From assembly GCA_025558075.1 (NCBI GenBank), contig JAHLKF010000006.1, positions 806,001 through 870,000 on the forward strand: DNA of 64,000 bases, read 5' to 3'. Below the pieces are notes generated by a model that did not search any database, had not been told where the DNA came from, and saw only the letters and a list, made by a program, of their open reading frames with translations. Positions 20,371 to 31,747 of the stretch are shown piece after piece. Position numbers and translations under genes: made by a program. Position 1 is the first letter of the stretch. The number at the start of each line of letters is the position of its first letter. The DNA is from Gaertneriomyces semiglobifer (lineage: Eukaryota; Chytridiomycota; Chytridiomycetes; Spizellomycetales; Spizellomycetaceae).

Positions 20371-23300
20371 ATGGAATCTATAGGAGATGACGTTCAGGAA
20401 TCCCACTTGCTCTCAATATGCTCGGCTCTTGGTACCTTGGAGGAAAAAGAGGTGTATATCGTCGGACAGGGCCTCATCATAGAAAAGAAGTATGTGCTGG
20501 GGGACGAAGTTCTCGGTAAGAAACACTCGCATCACGCATCTTTCAGTGGTACCGGAATCTCACCTTATTACAGAGTGCCTCCGAGACTTGAAGCGGATGC
20601 TGCAGAGTGATGATGCTAATCCCAACAAATTCGTCGTCCGCGCTCTCGGTCGCTGGAAAATCCTTCAGAATGATCTAATACCGATATTATTGGTCGCACA
20701 TCAAGATGGAAAAGATAAAATCACCCAAGCAGTCAGTAAGTAAACGTGGTCTTCGGTGCTGGCACCTTCATGCCTCTGACATTTCGGCAGTCCAGATCAT
20801 GGTCCCCTTAACATGGCCCTTGGATATGGAAACTACGGACGTAAAGGGCCAACTTGAACACCAAAGAGAGTACAAGGCGGCATTGATTGGTGAAGGAGTT
20901 CTCTCTGCTGTTATGGATCAGCTCGTGAAAACATTGTCAATACCGTATCCTCAACGAAGAGACCGTGACCACGCAATAATTGGATTGATCTTGACGCTTT
21001 TCAGAAATCTTCTTGCTATAACGGACGTACAGTCTGGTGCTAGTGGTACCGTGTCAACCTGGTTGAACTCGCAACTTCAGGAGAAGCTGCTCATCGCCAT
21101 GGACAGCAGCGAAGTGCTTCAGCTCCTATTATCATTTGCCGGATCTGCCAGTCACCGAGATTATGCAGAGTACAGTCAAATATTACTGGATATATTTTAC
21201 CAACTGTTCCGCGATCGCGACCCGGAACAACTGCTTGATGACAATAAAACCTTGTCGATCGAATTAACGGAAATGGTACACATAGAAAATCAAGCCAAAA
21301 AAACTTTGAAGAGGCCACTGCAATCACGACACCCGCGATTTGGTGGAGCACTATGGCTGGAAATGGATGGACAGAAGCTCACTACCAACAACCCTTCAAA
21401 GGCCCTCCATAGCATTCAAGAAGCCATTGACGCTAATAAGACAGGGCCTCGATTTCAAAGAAAACCCGCCGTTGATGAGGCTAGGAAGAAACGCAAAATC
21501 AAAAATCTAGCGGCGGCACTAATTTACGAAAGAACGGCACGGCAGTTCTTGGAGAATTGCTTCAATACTTTGATCCTCTCCGCCAAACGTGACTTTGACA
21601 TGGAGCGGGATAACATCCAAGACGAGCATTACGTCCGTTTCCTTTGGTTATGTTCCTTCTTCTTGAAATTTCAACTATTTGCTTGGCGTGTGCATCAAAA
21701 AGCCAAGAAAAGCCAACCCACTCTGGCAGATGAATCAGTTGATTTCGACACGGTAACAGGATTCGTTGATCTGCGTGGGATGAATTTTGTCTACAAGCGC
21801 ATTCGGCAGTCCCGAGATGAAAAGAATTGGGCAGAACTACATGCGGCGGTAGAGTGCCTGAAGAATATGCTTGCTGTTTTGGATGCAATGAGCACTTCAT
21901 TGGACGAGCAATACCGTGATGCTTCGGAAAACATTCAGAGCAACATGTATTATGAGCACTCTTCTGTCGAGACCATCATAAGCCTTCTCCGTACCTACAC
22001 CAAGCGCAATCTTCCTCTCAGCTACCTGAAGAGCCTAGTGGAGACTGTACACTTATTGATGAAAATGCTACAAGAATACTCAACTGAAAAGTCTGTTATC
22101 TTCACGCGAAAACGGAAAGGTGGTTCCACTAAGAGAAAACCAAACGAAAATGAGGCCACCGGGGATGCCGCTCACCCTTCTGAAGACGAAGAGGACGCAG
22201 TCGGGAAGCCGGCATATACTGAACGCAGTATCGCCTTCTCCGATATTGAACATGCATTCGCCTACGAATCCATTGTGGATGCTTATATGCACCTTCTGAA
22301 GCACTACAAGACACTCGAGGATGCTACCATATACTACATAACGGTCATGCTGCACCGGATTTTCGTTAAATGCAAGGGTGAAAGTCCTCTACTTTACAAG
22401 CTGTCTATCTTGCAGCTGTTCAACAATATCATAAACGACAGGTCGTATCTGCCGAATACGGACTCACACAAAGAACTTTACACCTTCATCAGCTTCATGC
22501 TCTCCAAATTCTTCAAAAAGCTCAAAGAATACCCTCTCCTTTTCCTCGAGATCCTATACCCCAAAACGAAGGGTGATTGCAGGAAAATTGAGTTTGACGA
22601 AGATCGTGAAATGGCCGACGTTGCTGATACCGAAGATAACTTGGACAAGGACGGCCTCCCTAAACCCGTGCGCGATATCGAAGTCAAGAAAAGTGTCTCC
22701 TGGGAACAGAGTCTCCAAGTCGCGGTAACTCTGTTGATGTCATCCGGAGCGGAGCATCACCTCGAGTGGACAAAAGCCAAGCTACTCGATGCATCGATGT
22801 CAAGACTGTCACCGCCGTCATCGGCCACCGACAAGGGAGGAGAAGGGCTGAATCCAGAACATGAACCCTACGATATTCGGCCTGACAGTGACGAAGTTCA
22901 GAGGGTCATGAAAGGCGATGCGCATTTTCGGTTGCTTCTTAATCTGCTCGACTTGCAGGAACAGAGGGATCTGAACGGTGTTTGGTGGACCGTCCCAGGG
23001 TGGATGAGCCCCGACGAGCTGATCCGGCGACGGAGTATGATCGACGAATCAATGGCGATACCAATGGATGACGCAGAGGAAGCACGGAAGCTGACACGTA
23101 AAAAACGAAAATCAACAAAGACCAAACCTAAATCCAAAGCAGGGGCGAAAAGGGGCAAACGAGGACCCGCAAAGGCCAAAGAACAGCAGAAATACACCTC
23201 TGCGGAAGTAAGTGAAGATCTAATATTTCTAACTCGTCTTCAGCTAACAAAAGGCCATGCTCCCAGTTCATCGACAGTGAGACTGAAGACGAAAATGACC

Positions 23301-23954
23301 GTGAATTCTTGAGGCAGGCGCAAGAGCGAGTGCGAAAGAGGCGTGAACGAGAAGCGGCAGACGCACTCGACGAAAAGCCCTTCGCAGCGACTTTAAGAGA
23401 CAACGGAAACGAGTGGAACGCGGCCCATGCCACTGACGCACGCGCGATGAACGATCTTCCCATTGTTGTGCACGAGAGCGATTCGTCCTCGTCGTCATCA
23501 AGTGATTCAGATTCAAGTAGTGACCTTGATAGCGACCCAACTGGTGCCAGTGATCAAGATGATCAGGAAAGCATACGGGACGAAAAAGATCGGCTAAAGC
23601 AGTCGGTTGCCCTCTTTGGGGATGACTTTGTGAATCTCTTTGCAGATGAGGGCATTCCTGAGTCGGGCACAATATCGTCCAAAGATCTCAAATCCATATC
23701 AAATTCGGAGGAGCCCAGGAGTGTGAAAGGCGTACTCGGCTTCGCAGGTTTGTAGTATAGCTTCATTCATGTGCCTCGCCCTATTCTGACCAACGGGGGT
23801 GCAACAGATAGCGATGATGACGATGTTGAGAACCTGGTGATCGCCGCTAGAACGAAACGGCCACGACTCATCGAGGCAAGTCGTAGAATGCTTCTCCTTA
23901 AGAGATGGAATTACTGGCCTTTTTAACACTCATTGACAGGAGGACTCTGATTAA
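20371..23954 (+). CDS. TOF1: Replication fork protection factor Tof1/Swi1/Timeless
   Basis: Together with Csm3/Tipin it stabilises stalled forks, couples helicase to polymerase and supports checkpoint signalling. About 1,095 residues result from six exons. The N-terminus (LLSICSALGTLEEKEVYIVG, then ECLRDLKRMLQ and VPLTWPLDM) is the conserved Timeless N-terminal region. The central armadillo-like part runs through YDIR and WTVPGWMSPDELI, the Timeless C-terminal region. A basic Lys-rich tract and an acidic Ser/Asp tail (SSSSSSDSDSSSDLDSD) follow. The last intron (23876-23939) would use a GC donor, giving a final -RLIEEDSD. If it is retained, the protein ends at 23926 with a different tail. Its stop lies only about 22 bp from the convergent UCH37 stop. 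Confidence 0.93.
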
Positions 23955-23976
23955 GCAACCGTATCCTAGGAGCCTA

Positions 23977-25451
23977 TTAAGATGCCAGCAAATCGTTGAG
24001 GATGCCTTTGGCATGTAATTTTTCAATGTACTTTCTGATAAAAGGCGCATAATTGTAGCGCCGTCGTACATTTTCCGCCTAAGGAAGGCGTCAATTAATA
24101 GTTGCAATCGTGGTGCGCTGGCGCACACTTACAAAAACCTCGACACAAAGACTTACCTTTTTGCGTTGCTTTTCACTTGTCTCATCATGCATTTCCGCTT
24201 CTGTCCTGCTTCTGCGGTCGGCCGCATCGTTCAGCATAATCGTCAAGTCGGACATTAAAGAGGTCATCTCCGATGATGGATATCGATAGTCTGCTGGACG
24301 TCCCTCCCAATCTGGATCAACCTCATGGAGTTGTGATCGCACGGCTTCGACCGCCCCTATCTCCTGATCCAATCTTTCTTGGAGTGCGACTAAGGGATCT
24401 TTAACAATCGCCATTAGATTGAACTGCACTGCTTCATCTCCGTAGTGCGCCATTCTACGCTGTAAATCCGGCTCCACGAGGGTCGTCCAAGGACTATCCA
24501 TGGGTATTTCACCAATCTTACGGGGGCACCGTTTCAACCCATCCAATTCCCATACACAACCATTTATAGGCACATATGCAATGAAATGAAAGGGCGCCTC
24601 TGCATCAGGTGCAGAATCCTTCTGTGACTTTGATGTGGCTGGAACGGGATAATCTAATACAGGAAGATCTGTTTGGCGCGAGAAACTGTTGTGGGCGGTG
24701 CGTAATGTGTGAAAGGAAGCGAGCGCCAAACCACGCATTGCTGGTGAGAAATCTTTGGTGAACTCTTTGAAGAAACGCAGCTCGTTCCCAATGTCCAGGA
24801 AGTCGCAGTTCAGCGCGATGCTGACAAGCGCTTGGGTCGCACATGCATTTTGCACAACCTAACAATACAAGAATTAGCCCGGCCTTGTTCGATTCATAGC
24901 AAGGATGCGCATGTTGGGATGGGTAAACGTACTTGATTCATGAAATAAACTCCGTCGCTAACATCTCCCCGTACTTCGCTCTCCTCAGTATCCTTGTTGT
25001 GCCAGCGAAACAAAAAAATTAAGCCGTACTTGGGCCTAGAATCAAGCCATAACATTAGCCTTGATCTACCAACGATCTTGCACTACACGTCCATACTTTG
25101 TAGGATTCTGAATGCCGAGTTCATGGAGGGCAAAAACTTCCTCAACTCCAATACCGCTGATACCAATCTTCTCCGCCAGTTCTTCGAACACGCCTGTGCA
25201 CTTCAGATAGTTGATCAATAGTGATGGCATGTTGAATAACGCAAGTAAATAAAACCTGGATCACTTTCAATAGTTGCCCATGGGGAGCCTTCCAGCGGGT
25301 CTCCCACTAATACATCCAGCATGTTTAGAGGCGCATTCTGACCACATTCACCACCACTGACCGGCTCCTTTTCTGTTTTCATCGTGCGTGCGTGCTCGAA
25401 CTTGGGTCGCCTTAAGGGGTTAACAAGTTTCCAGATCTCGCTGCCTGTCAT
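23977..25451 (-). CDS. UCHL5: Ubiquitin C-terminal hydrolase UCH37/UCHL5
   Basis: A cysteine protease that trims ubiquitin chains at the proteasome (via Rpn13) or in INO80. Exons join WATIESDPG to GVFEELAEKIGISGIGVEEV, then YGLIFLFRWHNKD, then the catalytic exon. The nucleophile is the Cys in NACATQALVSIALNC. The His lies in DAEAPFHFIAYVPING and the Asp in WELDGLKRCP. The C-terminal ULD-like tail (AENVRRRYNYAPFIRKYIEK) is separated by an intron and ends LNDLLAS, so the Rpn13-binding region is kept. The start at 25451 gives an N-terminal extension of about 40 residues before the UCH fold; Met24 is an alternative. It is head-to-head with the SREK1-like gene, 131 bp apart. Confidence 0.93.
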
Positions 25452-25582
25452 GAAAATCCAGCGCGTGTGGCGAGCTGAAGTGCAAGTGAACTTTCCCTAA
25501 CAATTGTGAACGAGCACGGTGAACCTTCAGAAGATACTGGTACGATTGAACTGAAGCGTTGGATTAATAAAAAGGGAGGAGG

Positions 25583-26824
25583 ATGTCATCCGGCCAGGAT
25601 GACGCAGAGAAGCGTCCTGGGGCGAGCATAAAGGTGCTGTCTTCAATTGTAGCCGCACCAAAGGTCGACCCTGGGTCTCACACGGAAGAAGCAGGCTTCT
25701 AATCTGTCGACTTTGGTCACAGAAGATATTCTCAGAGATCTGTTCAACATTGTTGGGAATGTCATAGATTTGAAGCTGTATTCCAGGTAAGGCCGGAAGG
25801 TGTCCGTTGATGATGAATGAATGCAGACCTCGTCACCTAACCAACAAGGCGATTCATACCTAGCCCACACAATGACGGACTGCAAGAGTGCCTTGTGGAC
25901 TTTGAGGAACCATCAGCTGCTTTAACGGCGATTCATTTGACTGGGACGGATCTGGGTGATCGCACGTTATTGGTTACTGCAGCCCCAGGGCACCACATAT
26001 CACTCGCCAACACCTCCACCGCAACACCGACGTCCCCACGGGGAAATGGGACAGTGGGCTCTCCAACAGCCTCGCATGCAAGCACAAACACCCCTGTGGC
26101 TGCTTACGATGCACCCAGAGCGGAAGAGACCGCCCGCACCATTTATGTTGGGAACATTGCGTTGACGACCACCGACGACGAGATTAGGGAGTGCTTTCAA
26201 AGCTGTGGTCAAATTTTGCATATTAAAATGGCGGGCGCACAGGACCAATCAAGTCGGTTTGCGTTTGTGGAGTTTGCAGACAAGTCAGCTGCCACGCATG
26301 CGCTAACCTTGAACGGAGTCTCTTTGGGGGATCGGACGCTCAAGTATGTATCAAAACGTTGTGAACTGCATGATTGTGGTAAAATAGCTGATGCCGGTAT
26401 CCTATTGCTGGTTAGAGTGAATCATTCTAAAAATGCAATCAACAAGGCGCCAAAAGCGCCCATCGTTGCTGATATTGCGATGAAACGAGTAGCGGAGGCG
26501 CAAGCGCGCATAATGAAAAAATATGGAGATGGTGACGGCGACGCTGCATCGCTCAGTGAGGATAGTGATAGCGCAAGGCGTCGCCGAAGAAGTTTAAGCA
26601 AAGACACCTATACATCGCGGCGGCGCCGACGAAGGTCACGTTCGCGGTCGTACGGTTAGTTTGATGAAGGAGGTGTAGGCATGAATCCTCAGTTCCTTAA
26701 ATTCATTATTCTAGATCGTTGGCGCCGGAGAAGATCACGATCACGCTCGAGTTCCCGCTCATGGCGCAGGCGCTCCCGGACTCCACCAAGACGACGCCGT
26801 TCCCGGAGTCGATCGCGGTCGTAA
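25583..26824 (+). CDS. SREK1: SR-type splicing factor, SREK1-like, two RRMs
   Basis: Animal SREK1 regulates alternative splice-site choice. Here RRM1 is assembled from exons (SNLSTLVTEDILRDLFNIVG, then RFIPSPHNDGLQECLVDFEE). RRM2 begins RTIYVGNIALTTTDDEIREC and has RNP1 as SRFAFVEFAD. Directly after it comes VNHSKNAINKAP...MKRVAEAQARIMKK, the linker and helix characteristic of SREK1 (K-I-N-H-S-N-N-A-I). The tail is an Arg/Ser domain continued by a last exon ending RRRRSRSRSRS. The first intron is uncertain. I use donor GTG after codon AAG (about 25634) and acceptor AAGCAG before GCT TCT AAT, because it restores a full RRM1. It is probably a nuclear speckle protein. Confidence 0.8.
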
Positions 26825-27248
26825 TATCAAATAAGACAGCGTAAGTAGCACTGGATAGGGCGATGAATGACGTTTTCAGACAAGGGCACATAAGTAAACC
26901 AGCACTCATAGGTCGGCTTTGAGTAGGACTAAACCAAGAATATCTACGCGCGAACGATGCGCCGGTCAGATAGCTCAGTGTAGCACCCTTCGTCCCATAG
27001 TTATTTGTAGCTGTAATAATGATGGCTCTGCTCTCGGATAAAATGTTTCTCTAAAAATGCGTATGGCCGGTACGGTGGAAGCCTTCTGGTCACATGACCT
27101 TGACAATTGAGATGGAACGCGGGTATTTTTATCTCCCACCGCAAAAAACCCAAAACGCACCCCCGAACTATTTAACAGCAGCAGCAGCAGCAACAGCACA
27201 CCGCCCGCCCATTCCCGTTCAGAACACCCCGCTGTCACTATTCCCGCC
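26825..27248. other. Intergenic with promoter and CAG run
   Basis: About 420 bases between two plus-strand genes. A TATTTAA box at about 27168 and a (CAG)n-like run at about 27177-27200 precede the start of the periplasmic-binding-like gene, whose ATG has a good GCCATGG context. A tRNA-like TAGCTCAGT at 26971 has no T-loop partner. Confidence 0.45.
27177..27200 (+). repeat. CAG/CAA trinucleotide run in 5' leader
   Basis: AGCAGCAGCAGCAACAGC lies about 50 bp before the start codon of the periplasmic-binding-like gene, in what should be its 5' UTR. It is short and interrupted by CAA. Confidence 0.65.
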
Positions 27249-28881
27249 ATGGCTTCAATCAAACGCATCGGCTTTGCCGCCAGCGTCGCTCTTGCGGCTC
27301 TCGCCAATGTGAATGCCCGTGAAATTTCCTTTGCTGGGAACGCTCCTCTTTCTCAGGTCGCTGGTGCCAACGAGAATCTGAACGGCTGCGTTGAGGCTGG
27401 AAAGTATGATGCCAACGTTGATTATTTCCCTCAAAAGGCGGTTGTTCCTGGTGAGTGGCCAATCCCTCTCTAGTAGATAAGACGTCCTGGGGTAGTAGTG
27501 GCTTAACGACTCTCGTCTTGGTTTCTATTAGCGGGGTCGTCTCTTGAAATTACATACCACAACAACTACAAGATTGTGAAGAACAAGGTGGCGAACAAGA
27601 CATACTTGCTGCACCAGTGCGGCACACCGGCACCCACTGACGTTGCCGGTATTGATGATACTTTTGCCGTGCCTCTCCAGTCCGTGGCTGTTGGTAAGTA
27701 GATGAACCTCAAGTGCTTGCTGCGATCACCATCGCGTTTGATTCTCATTCCATTGACCTGTAGCTGACACCTCGGCCATCACCTTCCTTGAATTATTGGG
27801 TTTGCGTGAGGCCATCGACGTCACTATGACCGCTGACTACATTACTTCTGCCTGCGTGCAGAAGATGCATGAAGAGAAGACGGTTGTCGCTGTTAATGCG
27901 GCTAACGCAACTGCTACCAAGGCCCTTTACGAGAGCATGGGAGCGACACTTTCCTTTAGTGATTTTGGTGCTGAAGGTGCTACCAACTTGGTCGCCTTCC
28001 CCGCAACTTCGGATGCCGGAGAGCTCCACGTATGTGATCTTTGGATTTTTTTGATCGACTCTTTGGCTCACGAGTTTTTCAACAGCGCGCTCAATACCTG
28101 CTGTACCTCGCCCCGTTCTTCAACAAGGAAGCCGCTGCTAACCAGCTCTTGACGTCCATTACTGAAAACTATGAGTGCGTGAAGTCTGCCGCTTCAAAAG
28201 CTGACAATAAGCCGAGCGCCGCTTGGTTTTATCAGTTCAATGGGACGTACTATCTCAGCCAAGCGCCGTACCAGGTACAATACATTGAGGCGGCCAATGG
28301 CAAGGCCGTGACCAACCCTGAGAAGTCGTTTACCGATCCAGCTGCTTTTGCCGCGGCATTGAAAGATGCTGACATCGGCATCAGCGTGGATCTTGGATTC
28401 ACATCCATGGAGGCTTTCTTGAAGGCGTATGAGAAGGTTCCATTGGGTGACGCTAAGTTTGTCAAAAACCAGCAGGTTTGGTCCCCCAGCAAACGGTCCA
28501 ACCCTTTCTCCGGAAATGGTGCTGTGAACAGTGTTTGGTTTGGCTAGGCTGACCCTTACTAACATCGCATTCGATTGTCTAGATTGGTTCGAAGGAGCTG
28601 TTGTCAACGAACATCTGGTCCTCGCTGACTTGGTGTCCATCCTACACCCCAAAATTCTTGGCTCCTATGAAACCATCTTTTTCACCAATTTGAAGGACAC
28701 CAACGCGGTCAACATTTTGGATGCTGGCAAATGTGCAAACACTGCTGCCCCTTTGACCCTTAGCACTGTGCAGTGCCAAGGTGGTGTTGCCCCAACTACA
28801 GAGAATGGCGCCTCCGCTGGCAAGGCTGCATCCTGGTTGAGTGCTGGTGCAGTTGCTGCTGCCGCTGTTGCTTTCCTATAG
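27249..28881 (+). CDS. GPI-anchored periplasmic-binding-protein-like surface protein
   Basis: Five or so exons give about 430 residues. The N-terminus MASIKRIGFAASVALAALAN is a signal peptide. The C-terminus ends in a short hydrophobic run (WLSAGAVAAAAVAFL) after small residues (NGASAGK), a GPI-anchor signal. Between them is a two-lobe pattern like bacterial FecB/TroA-type substrate-binding proteins. It contains AVADTSAITFLELLGLREAI, a linker helix (YLLYLAPFFNKEAAANQLLT) and the conserved late block DWFEGAVVNEHLVLADLVSI followed by LHP. In bacteria these proteins capture iron-siderophores, cobalamin or metals for ABC import. Here it would be tethered to the outer surface and might capture iron complexes (inference). 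The fold assignment is by pattern only. Cys pairs (GCVEAGK, HQCG) suggest disulphides. Confidence 0.65.
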
Positions 28882-29116
28882 AAGCTTAGTCAGTGTTGCT
28901 TACTCAGATGGAGCTTGTATGTAGATTCGCATGTAGAACGTGTGTCGTTTTGATATGATAGCATAGGCTAGATTTATTGGACCATGCGATGAATGTATTC
29001 CTATGAAATCCAGCTGCGGTTAATTGAGGGCCAGATAGTCTCATGAATATAAAAAAAATTCTGCCCCCAAATGGCTACGATAATGTGATTTGATACATGC
29101 TACACTGCTTAGATCT

Positions 29117-29746
29117 TCATACCCTCGCTTCAGTAATTGCATTCGCAATTTTTCGAAAACCAGTCGGGATTTCCATCTTCTGCGGAATCTCATTCACTAA
29201 CCTAACCTTGACTAATTCCCGAACTTTCAATATCTGACCCGCGCTTCTCGGCCCTACCGCTCTCCATACAACTTGATGTCTCTTGTGTAATCCCATACTC
29301 TGCAGGATATGCCGGGTCGCTTTTGGTAATCCCAGCTGGGAACGAACCAATGAGATTTCGTAGTACTTGTATGGATACGGGTGTGTTGATATATCAAGCT
29401 TCTCAGAGGGAATACGTGGCCGTGGCGGTACAGAGTTGTGGCCTGTGGGATAAGTTGTTGGGAGTGGTAGAGCGGTTTCTACATCTGTGATGTGACGCTG
29501 CGGTAGAGGAGGGCGAGCCATGCGAACATAAGCGCTCGGTGCGGGACGATATATCGGCGGCCGGAAAGTAGGTGTTTGGGGTGTTGGTGAGGACAATTTG
29601 GCTGCAGATACCGGTTTCGCAGCGTTGAGCCTTTGCCGTGGCGGTTTTCGGCCTCGCGATGCCTGAGCAGGTGCTGTCGCCGTAGACATCTGGCGAATAG
29701 AGCTAGGCACCCGCAATGACATTTGAGCCAACATTTTGAAAAGCAT
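29117..29746 (-). CDS. MRPL33: Mitochondrial large-subunit ribosomal protein uL30m
   Basis: A single exon of 209 residues. The C-terminal half carries the L30 fold: YYEISLVRSQLGLPKATRHI, LQSMGLHKRHQVVWRAVGP and the closing ILKVRELVKVRLVNEI. Those residues are the signature of L30 proteins. The N-terminal 110 residues are Arg/Pro/Ser-rich with no acidic cluster at the very start (MLFKMLAQMSLRVPSSIRQM), consistent with import into mitochondria. Met at 29734 is an alternative start. A CACGTGAC box lies about 110 bp upstream. Yeast uL30m is much shorter, and the N-terminal extension here is more like that of animals. Confidence 0.88.
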   Translation of the reverse strand: MLFKMLAQMSLRVPSSIRQMSTATAPAQASRGRKPPRQRLNAAKPVSAAKLSSPTPQTPTFRPPIYRPAPSAYVRMARPPLPQRHITDVETALPLPTTYPTGHNSVPPRPRIPSEKLDISTHPYPYKYYEISLVRSQLGLPKATRHILQSMGLHKRHQVVWRAVGPRSAGQILKVRELVKVRLVNEIPQKMEIPTGFRKIANAITEARV

Positions 29747-29855
29747 CTTGCTGGGTGAGCGGAAAATCGTCAACGTCGCCAAAAGTAAGTTCAGTTCACC
29801 TCCAAAATCCCAGATCGTCCACCTCAAGGTCCATGCCATGGCAACAGCATATTCC

Positions 29856-29863
29856 ACGTGACT
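29856..29863. promoter_or_regulatory. CACGTGAC E-box upstream of uL30m
   Basis: A CACGTG core with flanking AC sits about 110 bp before the uL30m start. It resembles the box upstream of NDUFA5, another nuclear gene for a mitochondrial protein. Binding by a Cbf1-like factor is inferred. Confidence 0.35.
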
Positions 29864-30008
29864 TCACGGGTATGTCACGCGTAAGCCACGGGGATCGTAA
29901 ATTTGGAATTGGAACTTGGGGAATTTGGAAGCTTTGGGCAGTCCAATGTGAGAATAAAGGTAAAATTAATATCTATAAAATCTACCTAGCTACAGTGCAT
30001 CAGATGGT

Positions 30009-31473
30009 TCAGAAATCTAAAATTACAGGTCCTTCGGCACCAGCCACTTTGGCCAATGTCTCGAGTTCTTCCACGAAGAGATCCCGCAAAGCAGTAGGTT
30101 CCGCAACTACGCCCTCATCAACTACAAAATTCATCCAGATAGCGCAATTATATGAGACAGCACTGACTTGCGTAATCGCGTTGGCAACGGCAGGCTGCAT
30201 GCCGAGAACCGGCTCACCGCAGATATATATTTGCTCTTGAAAGCCAGGAACATTCGTGAAGACACAGGTATGGCGTTGGAACATGTCGAGGGTCAACTGT
30301 GCGGAAAGCTCGTGTCCAAGTAACTTGTATGTAATTTCTTGAATTTGAGCTGTAATATACGGCTCCGGTGAGCGTTTGATTACGTCCATGGTAGCCTTCG
30401 CGGCTTTGCATCGGGCCAGGGGATCAGAATATTGAATTGGGACTTGAGCAGATATCAGTGTCCACTTATTATGAAGATCGTCCAACGGGCGCGGAAATGA
30501 ATACGGCATCAACGCTCGAACGCGGAGGGATGGCGAGGTTGCCAATGGATCCTCACATTTCCGAAGATACCATCGGAACGCGCCACCTAATGCCGCAAGC
30601 AGCACATCATTCACCGTGACACCCAGTGCATCTTTGATTTGTTTGACCATCGCAAGTGACACCGGGGGCACAGCAATGAACACCCTTGCGGGCACAGAAA
30701 GCCTTTCCGCTGGCGTTTTAAGCGCCGTTCCGCTGTCCCGTCCAATAGACGGCAGAGTGGCGACCTTAGCCAGCGCCCTTGTTGATCTCAACAACAACAT
30801 GACATTCCTCACAGCTTTTCGAAAGACGGTGGCGGGCAGAGAGCGTCGCGCCATCATCCGCTTAAACTTCTGTTCATCCAAAGTGAGGGCGTTTCCCTCA
30901 GAATCGGTAACGAAATCTCCTAAAATTTGCATCTGAGAAATACCATCACCCATAACGTGATGCAACCGGAAAATGAGCGCAGAACGTCCATTGAGATTTT
31001 GCAAGATGTGTAAGTCCCACAAAGGACGGCTGGTATCCCATACACGCCCAAATAAAGAGTTGATGTAGGCAGTTACCTCGTCCTCTGAAGAAACAGTTGT
31101 CTGGCAGATGTGGGCATTAATGTCGATTGTTTCAAGATGCTGCCAGCTGATCTCGCCATTCGGAGAATCAATTGGAATGGCACTGAAGCGGTGGTAGCGG
31201 CTTAAAATACGATCTTCTAGAAGGCGTTTCAACTGTTGCAGTGCAGGTATTCTGGCCAGGTAAAAAACGCTGTTCACTGTGGTAGGCTATTTGACGTTGA
31301 TTAACGTTAATTCTACCCAGTGCGAGCTAGTTAATGGAAAAACTGCTTACCGAAATCTCCGACCTAGTCGGGAAACCACCACACTGGTGACTCAGCACTT
31401 GACTGAAAATGGACATCTTCCTCTCTCTCTTGGGTAGCTTGACTGTTTGAGGCTTCTCAATCGTGACATCCAT
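30009..31473 (-). CDS. WS/DGAT-type wax ester or triacylglycerol acyltransferase
   Basis: The family transfers acyl groups from acyl-CoA to fatty alcohols or diacylglycerol. Two exons join RSEIS to PTTVNSVFYLARIPALQQLK, giving about 465 residues. The catalytic HHxxxDG is in RLHHVMGDGISQMQ. The second conserved block is VTVNDVLLAALGGAFRWYLR. Late blocks VFTNVPGFQEQIYICGEPVL and the C-terminal DUF1298-like region (YNCAIWMNFVVDEGVV) are typical. The start at 31473 is the first ATG in frame. The frame continues upstream without ATG into a cysteine-rich segment that may be a further exon. With the fatty alcohol oxidase at 10-12 kb it points to wax or storage lipid metabolism. Confidence 0.85.
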
Positions 31474-31747
31474 TTCTGCAAACGATTGTCTTCCTCTGGC
31501 ACATGTGGGAGAATAGCAAGAGCCGTTCTCTTTGCAGGTAATGGAGTAACAGGCCGCAAGGATCCGAGGGGCAGAAGCGTGCTCTGCGTGCAGTTCGTCC
31601 GCAGGGTATTTCAGATCGCTCAATGCTGGGTTTTGAGCGCCACATACAGCCGGCTTCGTATCCGCAACGGCGTCATGCGGTTTTAAGCCTTTTTCGGGAA
31701 TTCGCCTGTCCTTGGTGCCCTGCTTGTATCCTTTTAGTTAGTCAACA

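Noticed and set aside
26960..27010. tRNA-like TAGCTCAGTG box
   Set aside because: No matching T-loop, acceptor pairing or anticodon arm could be found around it.
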